DNA from: Rhizobium sp. BK602
Lineage (GTDB): Bacteria; Pseudomonadota; Alphaproteobacteria; Rhizobiales; Rhizobiaceae
DNA length: 64,000 nucleotides
Reading direction: 5' to 3'
Assembly: GCF_014195095.1 (NCBI RefSeq)
Contig: NZ_JACIBC010000007.1
Location: forward strand, 290,048-354,047
Shown: one piece after another, positions 17,724 through 26,514 of the stretch
Numbering within the stretch: position 1 is the stretch's first letter
How the letters are laid out: each line of letters starts with the position of its first letter
Program-made: the position numbers and the translations under genes
Notes under the pieces: model-generated
Told to the model about the DNA's origin: nothing
What the model saw: only the letters and a program-made list of their open reading frames with translations
Database searches by the model: none

Positions 17724-20008
17724 CCATTGTGGAAACCAGAAAGCGCGGCGCGGCGGATGGCGCCCTCGGCGGACGGCTGTCGCGCCTCGACGGAACCGCG
17801 AAGATCAAGGGCGAGGCCGATTATGCCGTCGAGCGTGATCTCGAGGGGCTCACCCATGCGGTGATGGTGCAGAGCACGATCGCCGCCGGCCGGGTCATCG
17901 ACATCGACACGTCGGCCGCGGAGAAAGCACCGGGCGTCCTGCTCATCCTGACACCGGACAATCAGATGGCGCTGAATTCGGCAACCACCTGGATGGATAC
18001 GCCCGGTCCGGAAGGTCCTTATCGGCCGCTGCTGCGCGAGATCAGCTTCAGCGGCCAGCACATCGCCGCCGTCGTTGCCGAGACCTTCGAACAGGCGACG
18101 GCCGCCGCGGCGTTGGTCAAGGTCACCTACGAGGAAATGCCGGCGATCTTCAGCCTTGAGGACAGCAGGGGCGGCGAAGGCTTGCCGCTCGATCCGATGA
18201 CCAAGGAATGGGGCGATGCCGCGGCGGCCTTGGCGGCGGCCCCCGTCAGGATCGAGGCCGAATACCGGACGCCGCGTGAATATAACGTGCCGATCGAGCC
18301 GCATGGGCTGATCGCCAAATGGGACGGCGACAGGCTGACCCTTTGGGAGCCGAGCCAGTGGATCGATGGCATGGCGCGCACTTATGCGGAGTGGTTCGGC
18401 ATTCCCTTCGAGAATGTGCGGATGATCTCGCCCTATATCGGCGGCGGCTTCGGCTCGAAGGCATTTGCGCTGCCGCATGGCGCGGTCGGCGTGATGGCGG
18501 CGAAGATGGTGGGCCGCCCGGTGAAGCTGGCCATCACGCGGCCGCAGACCTTCACCTCATTCGGCGGCCGGCCGGCTACGCGCCAGACGATCGCGTTGGG
18601 TGCGACCGAGGACGGCAAGCTTGTCTCCATCGTCCATAACGGCGCCAATGAGACCTCGATGGATGGCATGGCGGTCGAGCCGCTCGGTGTCGTCACGGCG
18701 ATCATGTATGCGACGCCCAATTTGTCGTCGCGGCAGAATGTCGTGCGGGTGAATACGGTGACGCCGGGCGCCCTGCGGGCTCCTGGCGAAAATCCAAGCG
18801 CCTGGGGCATCGAGAGCGCCATGGACGAGCTTGCCTACGAACTCGGCATGGACCCGCTGGAAATCCGGCTGAAGAACTATGCCGAATACGATCAGGAGGC
18901 CGACAAGCCCTGGTCGACGCGGCAGCTGCGCGAAGCTTTCGAGGCCGGTGCGAAGGCTTTCGGCTGGGCGAAGCGCTCGCATGCGCCGCGCTCGATGCGC
19001 GACGGCAAACACCTGATCGGCTGGGGCATGGGCGCCGGCACCTATCCGGTGCGCCGCACGCCGGGCGAGGCGCTGGTGCGCATCCTCGCCGACGGTTCGG
19101 CGGAAGTGGCAAGCAGCGGCATCGACATGGGCCAGGGCACCTATACGATCCTGGCGCAGACGGCGGCGGAAACGCTCGGCATTCCGGTCGAGCAGATCCG
19201 CGTCAAGCTCGGCGACTCGGCGCTGCCGCGAGCGCCCGTCGCCGGCGGCTCGCAGCTTGCCAATCTGATGACAGGCGCCGTCTACAAGGCGGCGATCGCG
19301 GCCCGCGACGAACTGGTGGGGCTGGCGATCAACGATCCGAAGTCGCCGTTGCGCGACCTGCAGGCCAACACGCTGACCGTCTCCGAAGGCCGCATCTTGC
19401 CGCCGCGCGAAGGCGGCGACGGCATCGCCATTGCCGAACTGCTGCGGCAGATCGGCCGCGACAAGATCGAGGTGCTGCGCAATACGCTGCCGGAGGACAA
19501 GCAGAGCAAGGCGGATATCTACCGCAACTTCTCGACGGTCGCGACCATGCGCTCTCCGACCGAGGGCGAGTATTCGCTGCATAGCTGGTGCGCCCATTTC
19601 ATCGAGGTGCGGGTCGATGAGGATTTCGGCACGGTGCGCGTCTCGCGCGTCGTCTCGGCGCTGGATTCCGGCCGGCTCTACAATCCGAAGCTCGCCGAAA
19701 GCCAGTGGAAGGGCGGCATCATCATGGGCATCGGCCAGGCGCTGCTCGAGGAGGGCATCGTCGACGAGCGTCATGCGCGCGTCATCAACAACAATCTCGG
19801 TGATTACCTCGTGCCGACCAATGCCGATATCCCGGATATCGAGGTGATCAATGTCGGCATTCCCGACCACCACGCCTCCGTGCTCGGCGGCAAGGCGGTC
19901 GGCGAGCTGGCGATCGTCGGCGTGGCGCCGGCCATCGCCAATGCCGTCTTCCACGCCACGGGCAAACGCATCCGCGACCTGCCGATCACGCTGGAGAAGC
20001 TGCTGTAG
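17720..20008 (+). CDS. Molybdenum hydroxylase catalytic subunit (PaoC/YagR-like)
   Basis: A 762-residue molybdopterin-binding subunit of the xanthine oxidase family. The N-terminal hammerhead domain (about 15-130) is followed by the Mo-cofactor domains, with YIGGGFGSKAFALPHGAVGV and MGQGTYTILAQTAAETLG as cofactor-contacting loops. Glu729, in GGKAVGELAIV, fits the catalytic base. The family oxidises aldehydes or N-heterocycles by hydroxylation; the closest recognisable relatives are PaoC-type aldehyde oxidoreductases, so aldehyde detoxification is likely but not proven. No XdhC/PaoD-like maturation protein follows; a toxin-antitoxin pair on the other strand does. Confidence 0.9.
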   Translation: MTIVETRKRGAADGALGGRLSRLDGTAKIKGEADYAVERDLEGLTHAVMVQSTIAAGRVIDIDTSAAEKAPGVLLILTPDNQMALNSATTWMDTPGPEGPYRPLLREISFSGQHIAAVVAETFEQATAAAALVKVTYEEMPAIFSLEDSRGGEGLPLDPMTKEWGDAAAALAAAPVRIEAEYRTPREYNVPIEPHGLIAKWDGDRLTLWEPSQWIDGMARTYAEWFGIPFENVRMISPYIGGGFGSKAFALPHGAVGVMAAKMVGRPVKLAITRPQTFTSFGGRPATRQTIALGATEDGKLVSIVHNGANETSMDGMAVEPLGVVTAIMYATPNLSSRQNVVRVNTVTPGALRAPGENPSAWGIESAMDELAYELGMDPLEIRLKNYAEYDQEADKPWSTRQLREAFEAGAKAFGWAKRSHAPRSMRDGKHLIGWGMGAGTYPVRRTPGEALVRILADGSAEVASSGIDMGQGTYTILAQTAAETLGIPVEQIRVKLGDSALPRAPVAGGSQLANLMTGAVYKAAIAARDELVGLAINDPKSPLRDLQANTLTVSEGRILPPREGGDGIAIAELLRQIGRDKIEVLRNTLPEDKQSKADIYRNFSTVATMRSPTEGEYSLHSWCAHFIEVRVDEDFGTVRVSRVVSALDSGRLYNPKLAESQWKGGIIMGIGQALLEEGIVDERHARVINNNLGDYLVPTNADIPDIEVINVGIPDHHASVLGGKAVGELAIVGVAPAIANAVFHATGKRIRDLPITLEKLL

Positions 20009-20084
20009 GCCGGAGGAGCCGGAGGACGGTCAGGCGCGCGATATGTGCGCCTGACCGCTTCATGGGAAGGGACTCAATTTCTGT

Positions 20085-20546
20085 TCACGTTCCCCGGTTT
20101 AGGGGGAAGTTGGACGGATCGTCGCTCCATGGATTGAAAAGCGCCGCCCCGGTGTGATTCACGTCGGCAACGTTGCGGGTCGTGAAAAACAGATTGAATT
20201 CCAGAGCGGTTGCAGCCAGCATCGTGTCGATGACGGATGGAAACTGCTTCGTCTCGCGCTTGATCGTGCCTGAGATCACGCCCCATCGCCGGACGATGGG
20301 ATTGCTGACCGGTAGAATTCGTTCTCCAAAACGTTCCAGCAAGGCATCGCGGGATGCCAGATGGCGAGACCGGTCGGGATGGTTGCCGGGCAAGTTGTAG
20401 ATGTCCTTGTCGTATTCCGCGATGGTCAGGATGCTGATGAAGAGGCTCTCTTCCGGCTGGGAACGCGCCCAACTCTTCACGGAGGGCGCTCCATTGGCGT
20501 TGATCAGGGAGGACACGACATTTGTATCGAGTAGCCAGCCGATCAA
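20085..20546 (-). CDS. PIN-domain toxin (VapC-like)
   Basis: A 153-residue PIN-domain ribonuclease toxin. Acidic active-site residues are visible in WLLDTNVVSSL (Asp7), the SILTIAEYDKD helix (Glu near 44), and IDTMLAATALEFNL (Asp near 107). Such toxins cleave RNA until bound by their antitoxin. The start overlaps the end of the upstream Phd/YefM-type antitoxin gene, so the two are translationally coupled. It lies tail-to-tail with the molybdenum hydroxylase catalytic gene. Confidence 0.85.
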   Translation of the reverse strand: MIGWLLDTNVVSSLINANGAPSVKSWARSQPEESLFISILTIAEYDKDIYNLPGNHPDRSRHLASRDALLERFGERILPVSNPIVRRWGVISGTIKRETKQFPSVIDTMLAATALEFNLFFTTRNVADVNHTGAALFNPWSDDPSNFPLNRGT

Positions 20547-20845
20547 AGCTCGACATCCCTGCCGGTGTCGCTTTCGCGCTCCACATCCAATGCGGAAAGG
20601 CTGAGGCTTTCCATGAATTCGACAAGGGGCAGTCTGGGCTTGGCAGGGACTAACCGGTCGTAATCCTCGACGCTCATGATAACCACGGCTTCGCGCCCGC
20701 GAACGCTGACGCGTTGGGGACCGTCGTCACGGGCATGCCGCACGACCTCGCTGAACCGCGCTTTTGCGGTTTCCAGGTTCCATCGGCCACCCTGATGAGG
20801 GCCGGCCTTCTTGGTTGTCGGCAATTGTCGGTCTTGTTTGCTCAT
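20543..20845 (-). CDS. Phd/YefM-type antitoxin
   Basis: A 100-residue antitoxin. The Phd/YefM fold is recognisable in WNLETAKARFSEVVRHARDD followed by PQRVSVRGREAVVIMSVEDY, and the acidic C-terminus (LDVERESDTGRDVEL) is the likely toxin-wrapping segment. The N-terminal 20 residues are polar and atypical. It should repress its own operon and neutralise the PIN toxin encoded next, whose start it overlaps by 4 bases. The ATG at 20845 is used; a TTG at 20854 is a second choice. Confidence 0.85.
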   Translation of the reverse strand: MSKQDRQLPTTKKAGPHQGGRWNLETAKARFSEVVRHARDDGPQRVSVRGREAVVIMSVEDYDRLVPAKPRLPLVEFMESLSLSALDVERESDTGRDVEL

Positions 20846-20913
20846 GGCTTCCAACTGATCAGATAGTCAGATGATAGCCCGAGTGGCGGCAATTTTCCAG
20901 AAATGATTGCGGC

Positions 20914-22737
20914 TCACGGCCGGCCGAAGTGACCGGGGCCTGCTTCCGGGCCTTGATCGAAGCCCGAGAAGGGCGGGGGTGGGGGCGGAGCGTCGCGGCC
21001 GGGGACGTCGAGATAGCTCATGATATTGTCGACGTGGCTCACCTGCGAGCGCAGGCTGTCGAGCGACTTGCCGGTCAGATTGGTGCCGGCGGGAAGGTCG
21101 GTGGTCAGCGGGTTTTCGTAACGGCCGTTGACGCGCAGTTCGTAGTAGAGATGCGGGCCGGTGGAATAGCCGGTGGAGCCGACATAGGCGATGACCTGGC
21201 CCTGCGTCACACGTTCACCGACATGCAGGTCGGACGGTGTCGCGGAAATATGGGCATAGGTGGTCTCGTAGCCACCGTCATGGCGGATGCGGACATATTT
21301 GCCATAGCCGGTTTCCCAGGAGATCTTTTCGACGATGCCATCGCCGGCGGCCTGGATGGGGCTGCCCATCGGCGCGCGGAAATCGACGCCGTTGTGGAAT
21401 TTCTTGACGCCGAGGATCGGATGGATGCGCCAGGCGAAGCCATCGCCGAGCTTGCCGTTGGGCACCGGGCGATGCCCGAGCACCTTGGCGACGGAATGGC
21501 CGCCCTCGTCGTAGAATTCCGAGGAGCCTTCGCCGGTGTTCTTATGCAGATAATAGCGGTGCGTGTCGCCATCGGTATGGAATTCGATGAACATCAGCTC
21601 GCTTTTGTCGTTCTCTGCCTTGCGGAACAGCAAGTCGACGCTGTCGGGGCCATTGTCGCCGCCGGTCAGGGAAACGCCGTTGGCCTTGGCGAGCTTGATG
21701 AGCTGGGTGGCGCTCGCCTCGGAAAGGCCGGCCTTTTCCAGCTTGGCGTCGATCGTCCGCTGGTCGTCGCTGTCGATGCCCTTGAGATCGACGGCCGCCA
21801 CATCCGTGGAGGCAGGGGCTTCGGCCTGGCTCTCGCTATAGAGGGTGGAAAACAGCCGGTCGTCCGAAAGCGGCACGAAACTGTCGGCGTCGTCGCGGGC
21901 GACGATCCGTTCGCGCGTTTTCTCGCCGCTCAGGCGTGCCATGATCAGTTTCGGCCGAGCCTCGGCGGTCTTCTTTTCCAGGAGCAGTTCCAGGCTGTCG
22001 CCGGGCGAAACCGTATCGGTCTCCAGAGCGCGCTGCAGCTCGTCGCCGGCATCGCCGCCAAGGCCGGCGGAGGCGAGGATGTCCTGCAGTTCCTGCCGGT
22101 CCTTCGGCATGGAAACCAGGCGCTTGAATTCGCGGCCGGGCTCGCCCGCGGTCGCTCTCGACACGCTGACATTCAACGGCACGCCCCGGACCGGGAAGCG
22201 CGAGCGCCGGACGGCATCGTAATGGGCGGTCTGCGGATAGATGCCCTGGCGGATATCCCCGAGCGCCGGCGGCGAGAACAGGGCGGCTTGCGCCTTGCCT
22301 TCATTGGCATAGGAGGCGTTGACGGCCGTGGCGCCGCCGCTGGCCGTTTCGCCATCCTCGGCTTTGAAGACCAGTGTCGTGCGGTGATAGGTGAAGATGC
22401 GGGTCTCGCCGCTCGACAGCTTTTCCGCCACCTGCGCGAAGCGGGCGCCGTCGAAACGCTGCTTGGCAGCCAGCCGGTTGCTCTTGGGCATGGCCGGTTC
22501 CGACTGAACGAGCTGGGCCGGCGCCACCGGCACCGCCTGCTCGATCGTATGATGGGCGAGCAAAGGATAGAGAACGGTCGCGAGAAGGCCAAAGGAGGCC
22601 GTGCCGGCAAGGCCGATGGCGATCAGGTGGCGAAGATGGGCGGAGCGAGGCAGGAAGGGGATATGAAAGTCATGATGCGGCCGCGCCTGGATGGCAGCCT
22701 CTGCAGGAAATTGAACGCGCAATGGACTTTCGGCCAT
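20914..22737 (-). CDS. M23-type envelope protein with altered zinc ligand
   Basis: A 607-residue inner-membrane-anchored periplasmic protein. A single membrane span follows a basic N-terminus (HLIAIGLAGTASFGLLATVL, about residues 36-55). A long middle region precedes a C-terminal LytM/M23 domain with HNGVDFRAPMGSP (first His and Asp zinc ligands) and the YAHIS motif. The last motif, normally HLHYEL, reads HLYYEL: the third zinc ligand His is replaced by Tyr at 21145-21147. It may therefore be non-catalytic, as in LytM proteins that activate amidases. It ends in a Pro-rich tail. Confidence 0.85.
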   Translation of the reverse strand: MAESPLRVQFPAEAAIQARPHHDFHIPFLPRSAHLRHLIAIGLAGTASFGLLATVLYPLLAHHTIEQAVPVAPAQLVQSEPAMPKSNRLAAKQRFDGARFAQVAEKLSSGETRIFTYHRTTLVFKAEDGETASGGATAVNASYANEGKAQAALFSPPALGDIRQGIYPQTAHYDAVRRSRFPVRGVPLNVSVSRATAGEPGREFKRLVSMPKDRQELQDILASAGLGGDAGDELQRALETDTVSPGDSLELLLEKKTAEARPKLIMARLSGEKTRERIVARDDADSFVPLSDDRLFSTLYSESQAEAPASTDVAAVDLKGIDSDDQRTIDAKLEKAGLSEASATQLIKLAKANGVSLTGGDNGPDSVDLLFRKAENDKSELMFIEFHTDGDTHRYYLHKNTGEGSSEFYDEGGHSVAKVLGHRPVPNGKLGDGFAWRIHPILGVKKFHNGVDFRAPMGSPIQAAGDGIVEKISWETGYGKYVRIRHDGGYETTYAHISATPSDLHVGERVTQGQVIAYVGSTGYSTGPHLYYELRVNGRYENPLTTDLPAGTNLTGKSLDSLRSQVSHVDNIMSYLDVPGRDAPPPPPPFSGFDQGPEAGPGHFGRP

Positions 22738-22829
22738 GAATTGGGAAACCCTGCAGATAGCGGTGGGCCCAAACTAGGGGGAATCATGGCAAAATCTAGG
22801 CAAATATTACCAGCCTGTTAATTACCGTG

Positions 22830-22867
22830 ATCACCCACGAGGCGCAAAATCGCGCCTCGTGGGTGAT
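22830..22867 (-). terminator. Terminator-like hairpin after mntH
   Basis: A perfect 16-bp stem (ATCACCCACGAGGCGC at 22830-22845 and its complement at 22852-22867) with a 6-base loop, 4 bases past the mntH stop. The T-run is weak on the minus strand, so termination strength is uncertain. Confidence 0.65.
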
Positions 22868-22870
22868 TCG

Positions 22871-24226
22871 TCAACCGAAGATAGTGTCGTAGAGAAGCTT
22901 GAAGTTCAGCGCCAGGATGATGGCGGCGACCAGCCAGGAGAGGATGGCGACGCTGCGCGGAACGACGAATCTGCCCATTTTCTCGGGGTTCGTGACGAAT
23001 TGGACCAGCGGGATGACCGCGAAGGGGAGCTGCATGGACAGGATGACCTGGCTCAGCACGAGCAGGTCGGCAGTTCCTTTTTCACCATAAAATGCGGTTA
23101 CGAACACAACCGGAATAATTGCGAGACCACGGGTCAAAAGTCGCCTTGCCCATTGTGGAATACGCAGGCGCAGGAACCCTTCCATGACGATCTGGCCGGC
23201 AAGCGTCGCCGTCACGGTGGAATTGAGGCCGGAGGCAAGCAGCGCCACGGCAAACAGGGTCGAGGCAATGCCGAGGCCGAGCAGCGGCGACAGCAGTTCG
23301 TAAGCCTGGCCAATTTCCCCGACATCGGAATGTCCGGTGCCATGGAATGCGGCGGCGGCGACGATCAGGATGGCGGCATTGACGAAGAGCGCCAGCATCA
23401 GGGCGATGGTGCTGTCGGTGGTGGCCCATTTGATCGCGTCGCGGCGGCCCTCGTCGGTGCGCTTGTAGGCGCGCGTCTGCACGATCGAGGAATGCAGGTA
23501 GAGATTATGCGGCATGACGGTGGCGCCGATGATGCCCATGGCGATGTAGAGCATCTCGTGATTGGTCACGATCTCCGTCGAGGGGACGAAGCCGTCGAGA
23601 ATGGCGGCGACCGGCGGGGCGGCCGCGGCGATCTGGATGGCGAAACAGGTGGCGATGACGATCAAGAGCGCGATGACGAAGGCTTCGAGGAAGCGGAAGC
23701 CCTTGTTCATCAGAAGCAGCAGCAGGAAGGCGTCGAGCGCCGTGATCAGCGCGCCGCCGATCAGCGGAATGCCGAAAAGCAATTGCAGCGCGATTGCCGT
23801 GCCGATGACTTCGGCAAGGTCGCAGGCGATGATGGCCAGTTCGCAGGCGAACCACAGGGCGAGATTGACCGGCCTGGAATAGTGATCGCGACAGGCTTGC
23901 GCCAGGTCACGGCCGGTCGCGATGCCGAGACGCGCGGAGAGCGCCTGCAGCAGGATCGCCATCAGGTTCGACAGCATGATGACCGAAAGCAGAGTATAGC
24001 CGAATTGCGCGCCGCCGGCGAGATCGGTCGCCCAGTTGCCCGGGTCCATATAGCCGACCGAGACCATGTAGCCCGGCCCCATGAAGGCGAGCAGACGGCG
24101 AATCCAGGTGCCCGTATGCGGGACGTGGACCGTGGCGTTGACTTCGGGAAGACTTGGACGGGCGTCCTCGTCCGGACTGGCGAATTTCCATGCGCGCTGC
24201 GCCGCGGCATCCTGAATCTGCGTCAT
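22871..24226 (-). CDS. mntH: Nramp-family Mn2+/H+ symporter
   Basis: A 451-residue proton-coupled manganese importer with about eleven membrane spans after a 40-residue cytoplasmic N-terminus. The metal-binding signature of span 1 is GYMDPGNWATDLAGG (about 58-72) and that of span 6 is VMPHNLYLHSSIVQTR; the Asp-Pro-Gly-Asn and Met-Pro-His motifs identify Nramp/MntH. The ATG is preceded by GGAGCCCC. It is divergent from mntR, which encodes the matching Mn-dependent repressor, and is followed by a strong hairpin. Confidence 0.95.
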   Translation of the reverse strand: MTQIQDAAAQRAWKFASPDEDARPSLPEVNATVHVPHTGTWIRRLLAFMGPGYMVSVGYMDPGNWATDLAGGAQFGYTLLSVIMLSNLMAILLQALSARLGIATGRDLAQACRDHYSRPVNLALWFACELAIIACDLAEVIGTAIALQLLFGIPLIGGALITALDAFLLLLLMNKGFRFLEAFVIALLIVIATCFAIQIAAAAPPVAAILDGFVPSTEIVTNHEMLYIAMGIIGATVMPHNLYLHSSIVQTRAYKRTDEGRRDAIKWATTDSTIALMLALFVNAAILIVAAAAFHGTGHSDVGEIGQAYELLSPLLGLGIASTLFAVALLASGLNSTVTATLAGQIVMEGFLRLRIPQWARRLLTRGLAIIPVVFVTAFYGEKGTADLLVLSQVILSMQLPFAVIPLVQFVTNPEKMGRFVVPRSVAILSWLVAAIILALNFKLLYDTIFG

Positions 24227-24616
24227 ACTTGGGGCTCCGGGGGGATCGGACTATGGGGTGACTAAAGAAATATGCCGGATATCAACATTATGCAATAGGC
24301 TATATTTTATAGGTTCGGCATTGTGGTGCGACAGAATCGCGCTGTTGTCGCAGTCCTGTCGTTGCGTTTTCCGGTCTACATCAGCTGCTGCCGCGTCGGT
24401 GTCGCTGCTATCGCGCCGCGATGGTTCTCCACGGCCGGCGGTCGGTAAAGCTGGTTCGACGGTTGCGGCACGGACCGGGAGCGGGTAACTGGGCGGCGAA
24501 TTTGTCCGTGGCGGAACCACGGGCATTGCCTTCGTCCGCATATGCCGACGCTTTCAAGTTTGAAGCCGGTGCTATAAAGATGAAAGCGAGTTTTATTCAG
24601 TTGGGAGCCCATCCGA
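24227..24616. other. mntH-mntR divergent regulatory region
   Basis: A 390-base gap with no credible gene. The segment next to mntH (24275-24315) is markedly AT-rich and holds the candidate operator listed separately; the part next to mntR contains TATAAAG at 24573-24579, which could be a -10 box. Confidence 0.4.
24284..24309 (-). promoter_or_regulatory. Candidate MntR site and -10 region of mntH
   Basis: An imperfectly symmetric AT-rich stretch, AACATTATGC then AATAG then GCTATATTTT with one shared base, loosely resembles MntR boxes of the AACATAGC-N-GCTATGTT type. On the minus strand it includes CATAAT, a good -10 match, so a bound repressor would cover the promoter. The symmetry is only partial. 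Confidence 0.3.
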
Positions 24617-25072
24617 TTGCCGACGAGAAAGCCGCCGATCCAACGAGACGAACCCTTGCTGGATGCGGAAACGCATTCCGAGGGGTTCCGCCATACCAGG
24701 GAGGCCAGTCGTGGCGCCCTGGTGGAGGATTATGTCGAGCTGATCGCCGATCTCATCGATGACGGCAACGAGGCGCGGCAGGTGGATATCGCCGCAAGGC
24801 TCGGCGTGTCGCAGCCGACGGTCGCCAAGATGCTGGCGCGGCTTTGCGAGGACGGGCTGGTGTCGCGTCGGCCCTATCGCGGGGTTTTCCTGACGGATGC
24901 GGGCAACAGGATCGCCCAGGAGATCCGCGCGCGCCACCATACGGTCGAAGCCTTCCTGCGCTGGCTCGGCGTCAGCGCCGAAACGGCGCGCATCGACGCC
25001 GAAGGCATAGAGCATCACGTCAGCGCCGAGACGCTGGAGGCTTTCCGCCGCGCCATGCAGCGCGACGGCTGA
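24617..25072 (+). CDS. mntR: Manganese-responsive repressor (DtxR family)
   Basis: A 151-residue MntR of the enterobacterial type. An N-terminal extension of about 20 residues is followed by a stretch very like E. coli MntR: GFRHTREASRGALVEDYVEL, the winged helix with ARLGVSQPTVAKMLARLCED, and the metal/dimerisation part with AEGIEHHVSAETLEAF. It should bind Mn2+ and repress mntH, which is transcribed divergently. The start codon is TTG at 24617, with GGGAGC 9 bases upstream; no ATG is available near the expected N-terminus. Confidence 0.93.
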   Translation: MPTRKPPIQRDEPLLDAETHSEGFRHTREASRGALVEDYVELIADLIDDGNEARQVDIAARLGVSQPTVAKMLARLCEDGLVSRRPYRGVFLTDAGNRIAQEIRARHHTVEAFLRWLGVSAETARIDAEGIEHHVSAETLEAFRRAMQRDG

Positions 25073-25087
25073 TCGCCGGGCCGGAGG

Positions 25088-25837
25088 TTATTCGGCGGCG
25101 TGGGGCTTGGAAATGGAATCGCGCACCACGCCATATCGGCCGCCCCAGCGGTCGGTCATCTCGGCGCGGATGTCCCAAAGCTCGGGGAAGAAGCGATGGC
25201 GGGCGCCGGCCTGCAGCAGATCGACCGGCCGGCCCTTCAGCGATTTCGAGCCAAGCCCGATCGAGCGCTGGATCAGATAGACGTGGTTGGCGCGGAATTT
25301 CTGGAATAGCTCGTCATATTCCACCAGCGCTTCGGCGACGACATAGCTGTCGCCGTGGTCGTATTTCTCGTCATAGACATCCTCGACGGTCAGGCCGGGC
25401 GCATCGAGGTAATGGGCCTTGAAGACCCGCCAGAGATCCGGCGGCATGTGCAGCAGGAACTTGAAGCCTGGCGATTCCTGGCCGCTGCCATTGCCCAGTT
25501 GCAGGCGGATCTGCTGGTATTCCTTGGGCGACATGGTTTCGAGCAGGTCGAGCTGCGCCGTCATCATCCGCATCAGGCGGTGCACACGGCCCATCAGCGT
25601 CACGACGCGGTGGGTGTTGTGCTCCTCCATGAAGGCGATCACGTCGACCAGCGTATAGGCGATGAGCTTCATCCACAGCTCCTCCACCTGGTGGACGATC
25701 TGGAATTGCAGCTCGTCGCCATTGACCATGCCGGTCAGTGGCTTCTGACAGGCGAGCAGCTTGTCGCATTGCAGGTAAACGCCATAGTCGCGCATGTCAG
25801 GCGATTCGATGCGCGCGTAATAATCCTCTTTCAGCAT
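25088..25837 (-). CDS. Tryptophan 2,3-dioxygenase-like heme protein with altered active site
   Basis: A 249-residue relative of tryptophan 2,3-dioxygenase (TDO). It keeps DYGVYLQCDKLLACQKPL, the FQIVHQVEELWMKL helix with the active-site His49, and His185 at the place of the axial heme ligand. It differs where TDO binds tryptophan: the SxxYR motif is SPGFK (122-126), and the GTGGSSG loop after the axial His is replaced by GLGSKSLKGRP (194-204). It may oxidise another indole. The Lrp gene opposite suggests amino-acid control. Start at 25837 is supported by AAGGGAA upstream; a longer reading from 25915 is less likely. Confidence 0.75.
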   Translation of the reverse strand: MLKEDYYARIESPDMRDYGVYLQCDKLLACQKPLTGMVNGDELQFQIVHQVEELWMKLIAYTLVDVIAFMEEHNTHRVVTLMGRVHRLMRMMTAQLDLLETMSPKEYQQIRLQLGNGSGQESPGFKFLLHMPPDLWRVFKAHYLDAPGLTVEDVYDEKYDHGDSYVVAEALVEYDELFQKFRANHVYLIQRSIGLGSKSLKGRPVDLLQAGARHRFFPELWDIRAEMTDRWGGRYGVVRDSISKPHAAE

Positions 25838-25928
25838 CTTCGTTCCCTTTATCCCGGCCTTCGGCCGCCAAGCATGTTTGCCTTCCTGAAGGATACGAAA
25901 TTTCCGCTTGAACATTGTTCCTATTTGT

Positions 25929-25944
25929 TATCCAAAATTGGATA
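25929..25944. promoter_or_regulatory. Palindromic operator between the TDO-like and Lrp genes
   Basis: TATCCAA and TTGGATA flank a 2-base AA centre, giving a 16-base near-perfect palindrome in the 149-base divergent region. Size, AT-rich centre and position fit an Lrp/AsnC-family site controlling both directions. Binding is inferred. Confidence 0.55.
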
Positions 25945-25986
25945 TCTGGAGTACGATTGTTACCTCATGTTAAGCTGGAGGGAACG

Positions 25987-26457
25987 ATGGAACTGGACGC
26001 GCTCGATCACAAGATTGTCTCTGCTCTCGAGGCCGACGCGCGCATCTCCTTTGCCGCGCTCGCCGATCTGGTCGGTCTCAGCAAGACGCCGTGCTGGAAG
26101 CGGGTGAAGGCGCTGGAAGAGGCGGGCGTGATCCGGGGCTACCGGGCGCTGCTCGATCCCGCCCGGCTCGGCTTCGGACTGGAGGCTTTCGTGCAGGTGT
26201 CGATCGATGTCGAGCGCTTCGATGCCTTCGAGGCGGCAGTCCGCCGCCACCCGTTGATCTGGCGCTGTCACGCCACGACCGGCGAGGCCGATTATCTCCT
26301 GCACATACTGGCGACCGACATGGCGGCTCTCGACCGGCTGCTGCGTCAGGAGCTGAACCGGCTGCCGGGCGTGCGCCATACCGTGACGTCGATGTCGACC
26401 AGGGAGATCAAGTCGGAGATCTCGCTGGCCGAGGCGGCGCGGCATGTGGGCGAGTAA
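25987..26457 (+). CDS. Lrp/AsnC-family transcriptional regulator
   Basis: A 156-residue regulator. Residues 1-60 are the helix-turn-helix (ELDALDHKIVSALEADARIS, then LADLVGLSKTPCWKRVKALE), and residues 65-150 the RAM ligand-binding domain with HATTGEADYLLHILATD. It is divergent from the TDO-like gene, an arrangement like KynR and the kynurenine genes of Pseudomonas, so it probably senses tryptophan, kynurenine or a related compound. GGAGGGAACG precedes the ATG. A palindrome in the shared upstream region is a likely binding site. Confidence 0.9.
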   Translation: MELDALDHKIVSALEADARISFAALADLVGLSKTPCWKRVKALEEAGVIRGYRALLDPARLGFGLEAFVQVSIDVERFDAFEAAVRRHPLIWRCHATTGEADYLLHILATDMAALDRLLRQELNRLPGVRHTVTSMSTREIKSEISLAEAARHVGE

Positions 26458-26514
26458 AGACGCAGTCCCTTCCCGACCGTTCGATAACACCAGTCCGGCA
26501 GACCTGGCTCATCA

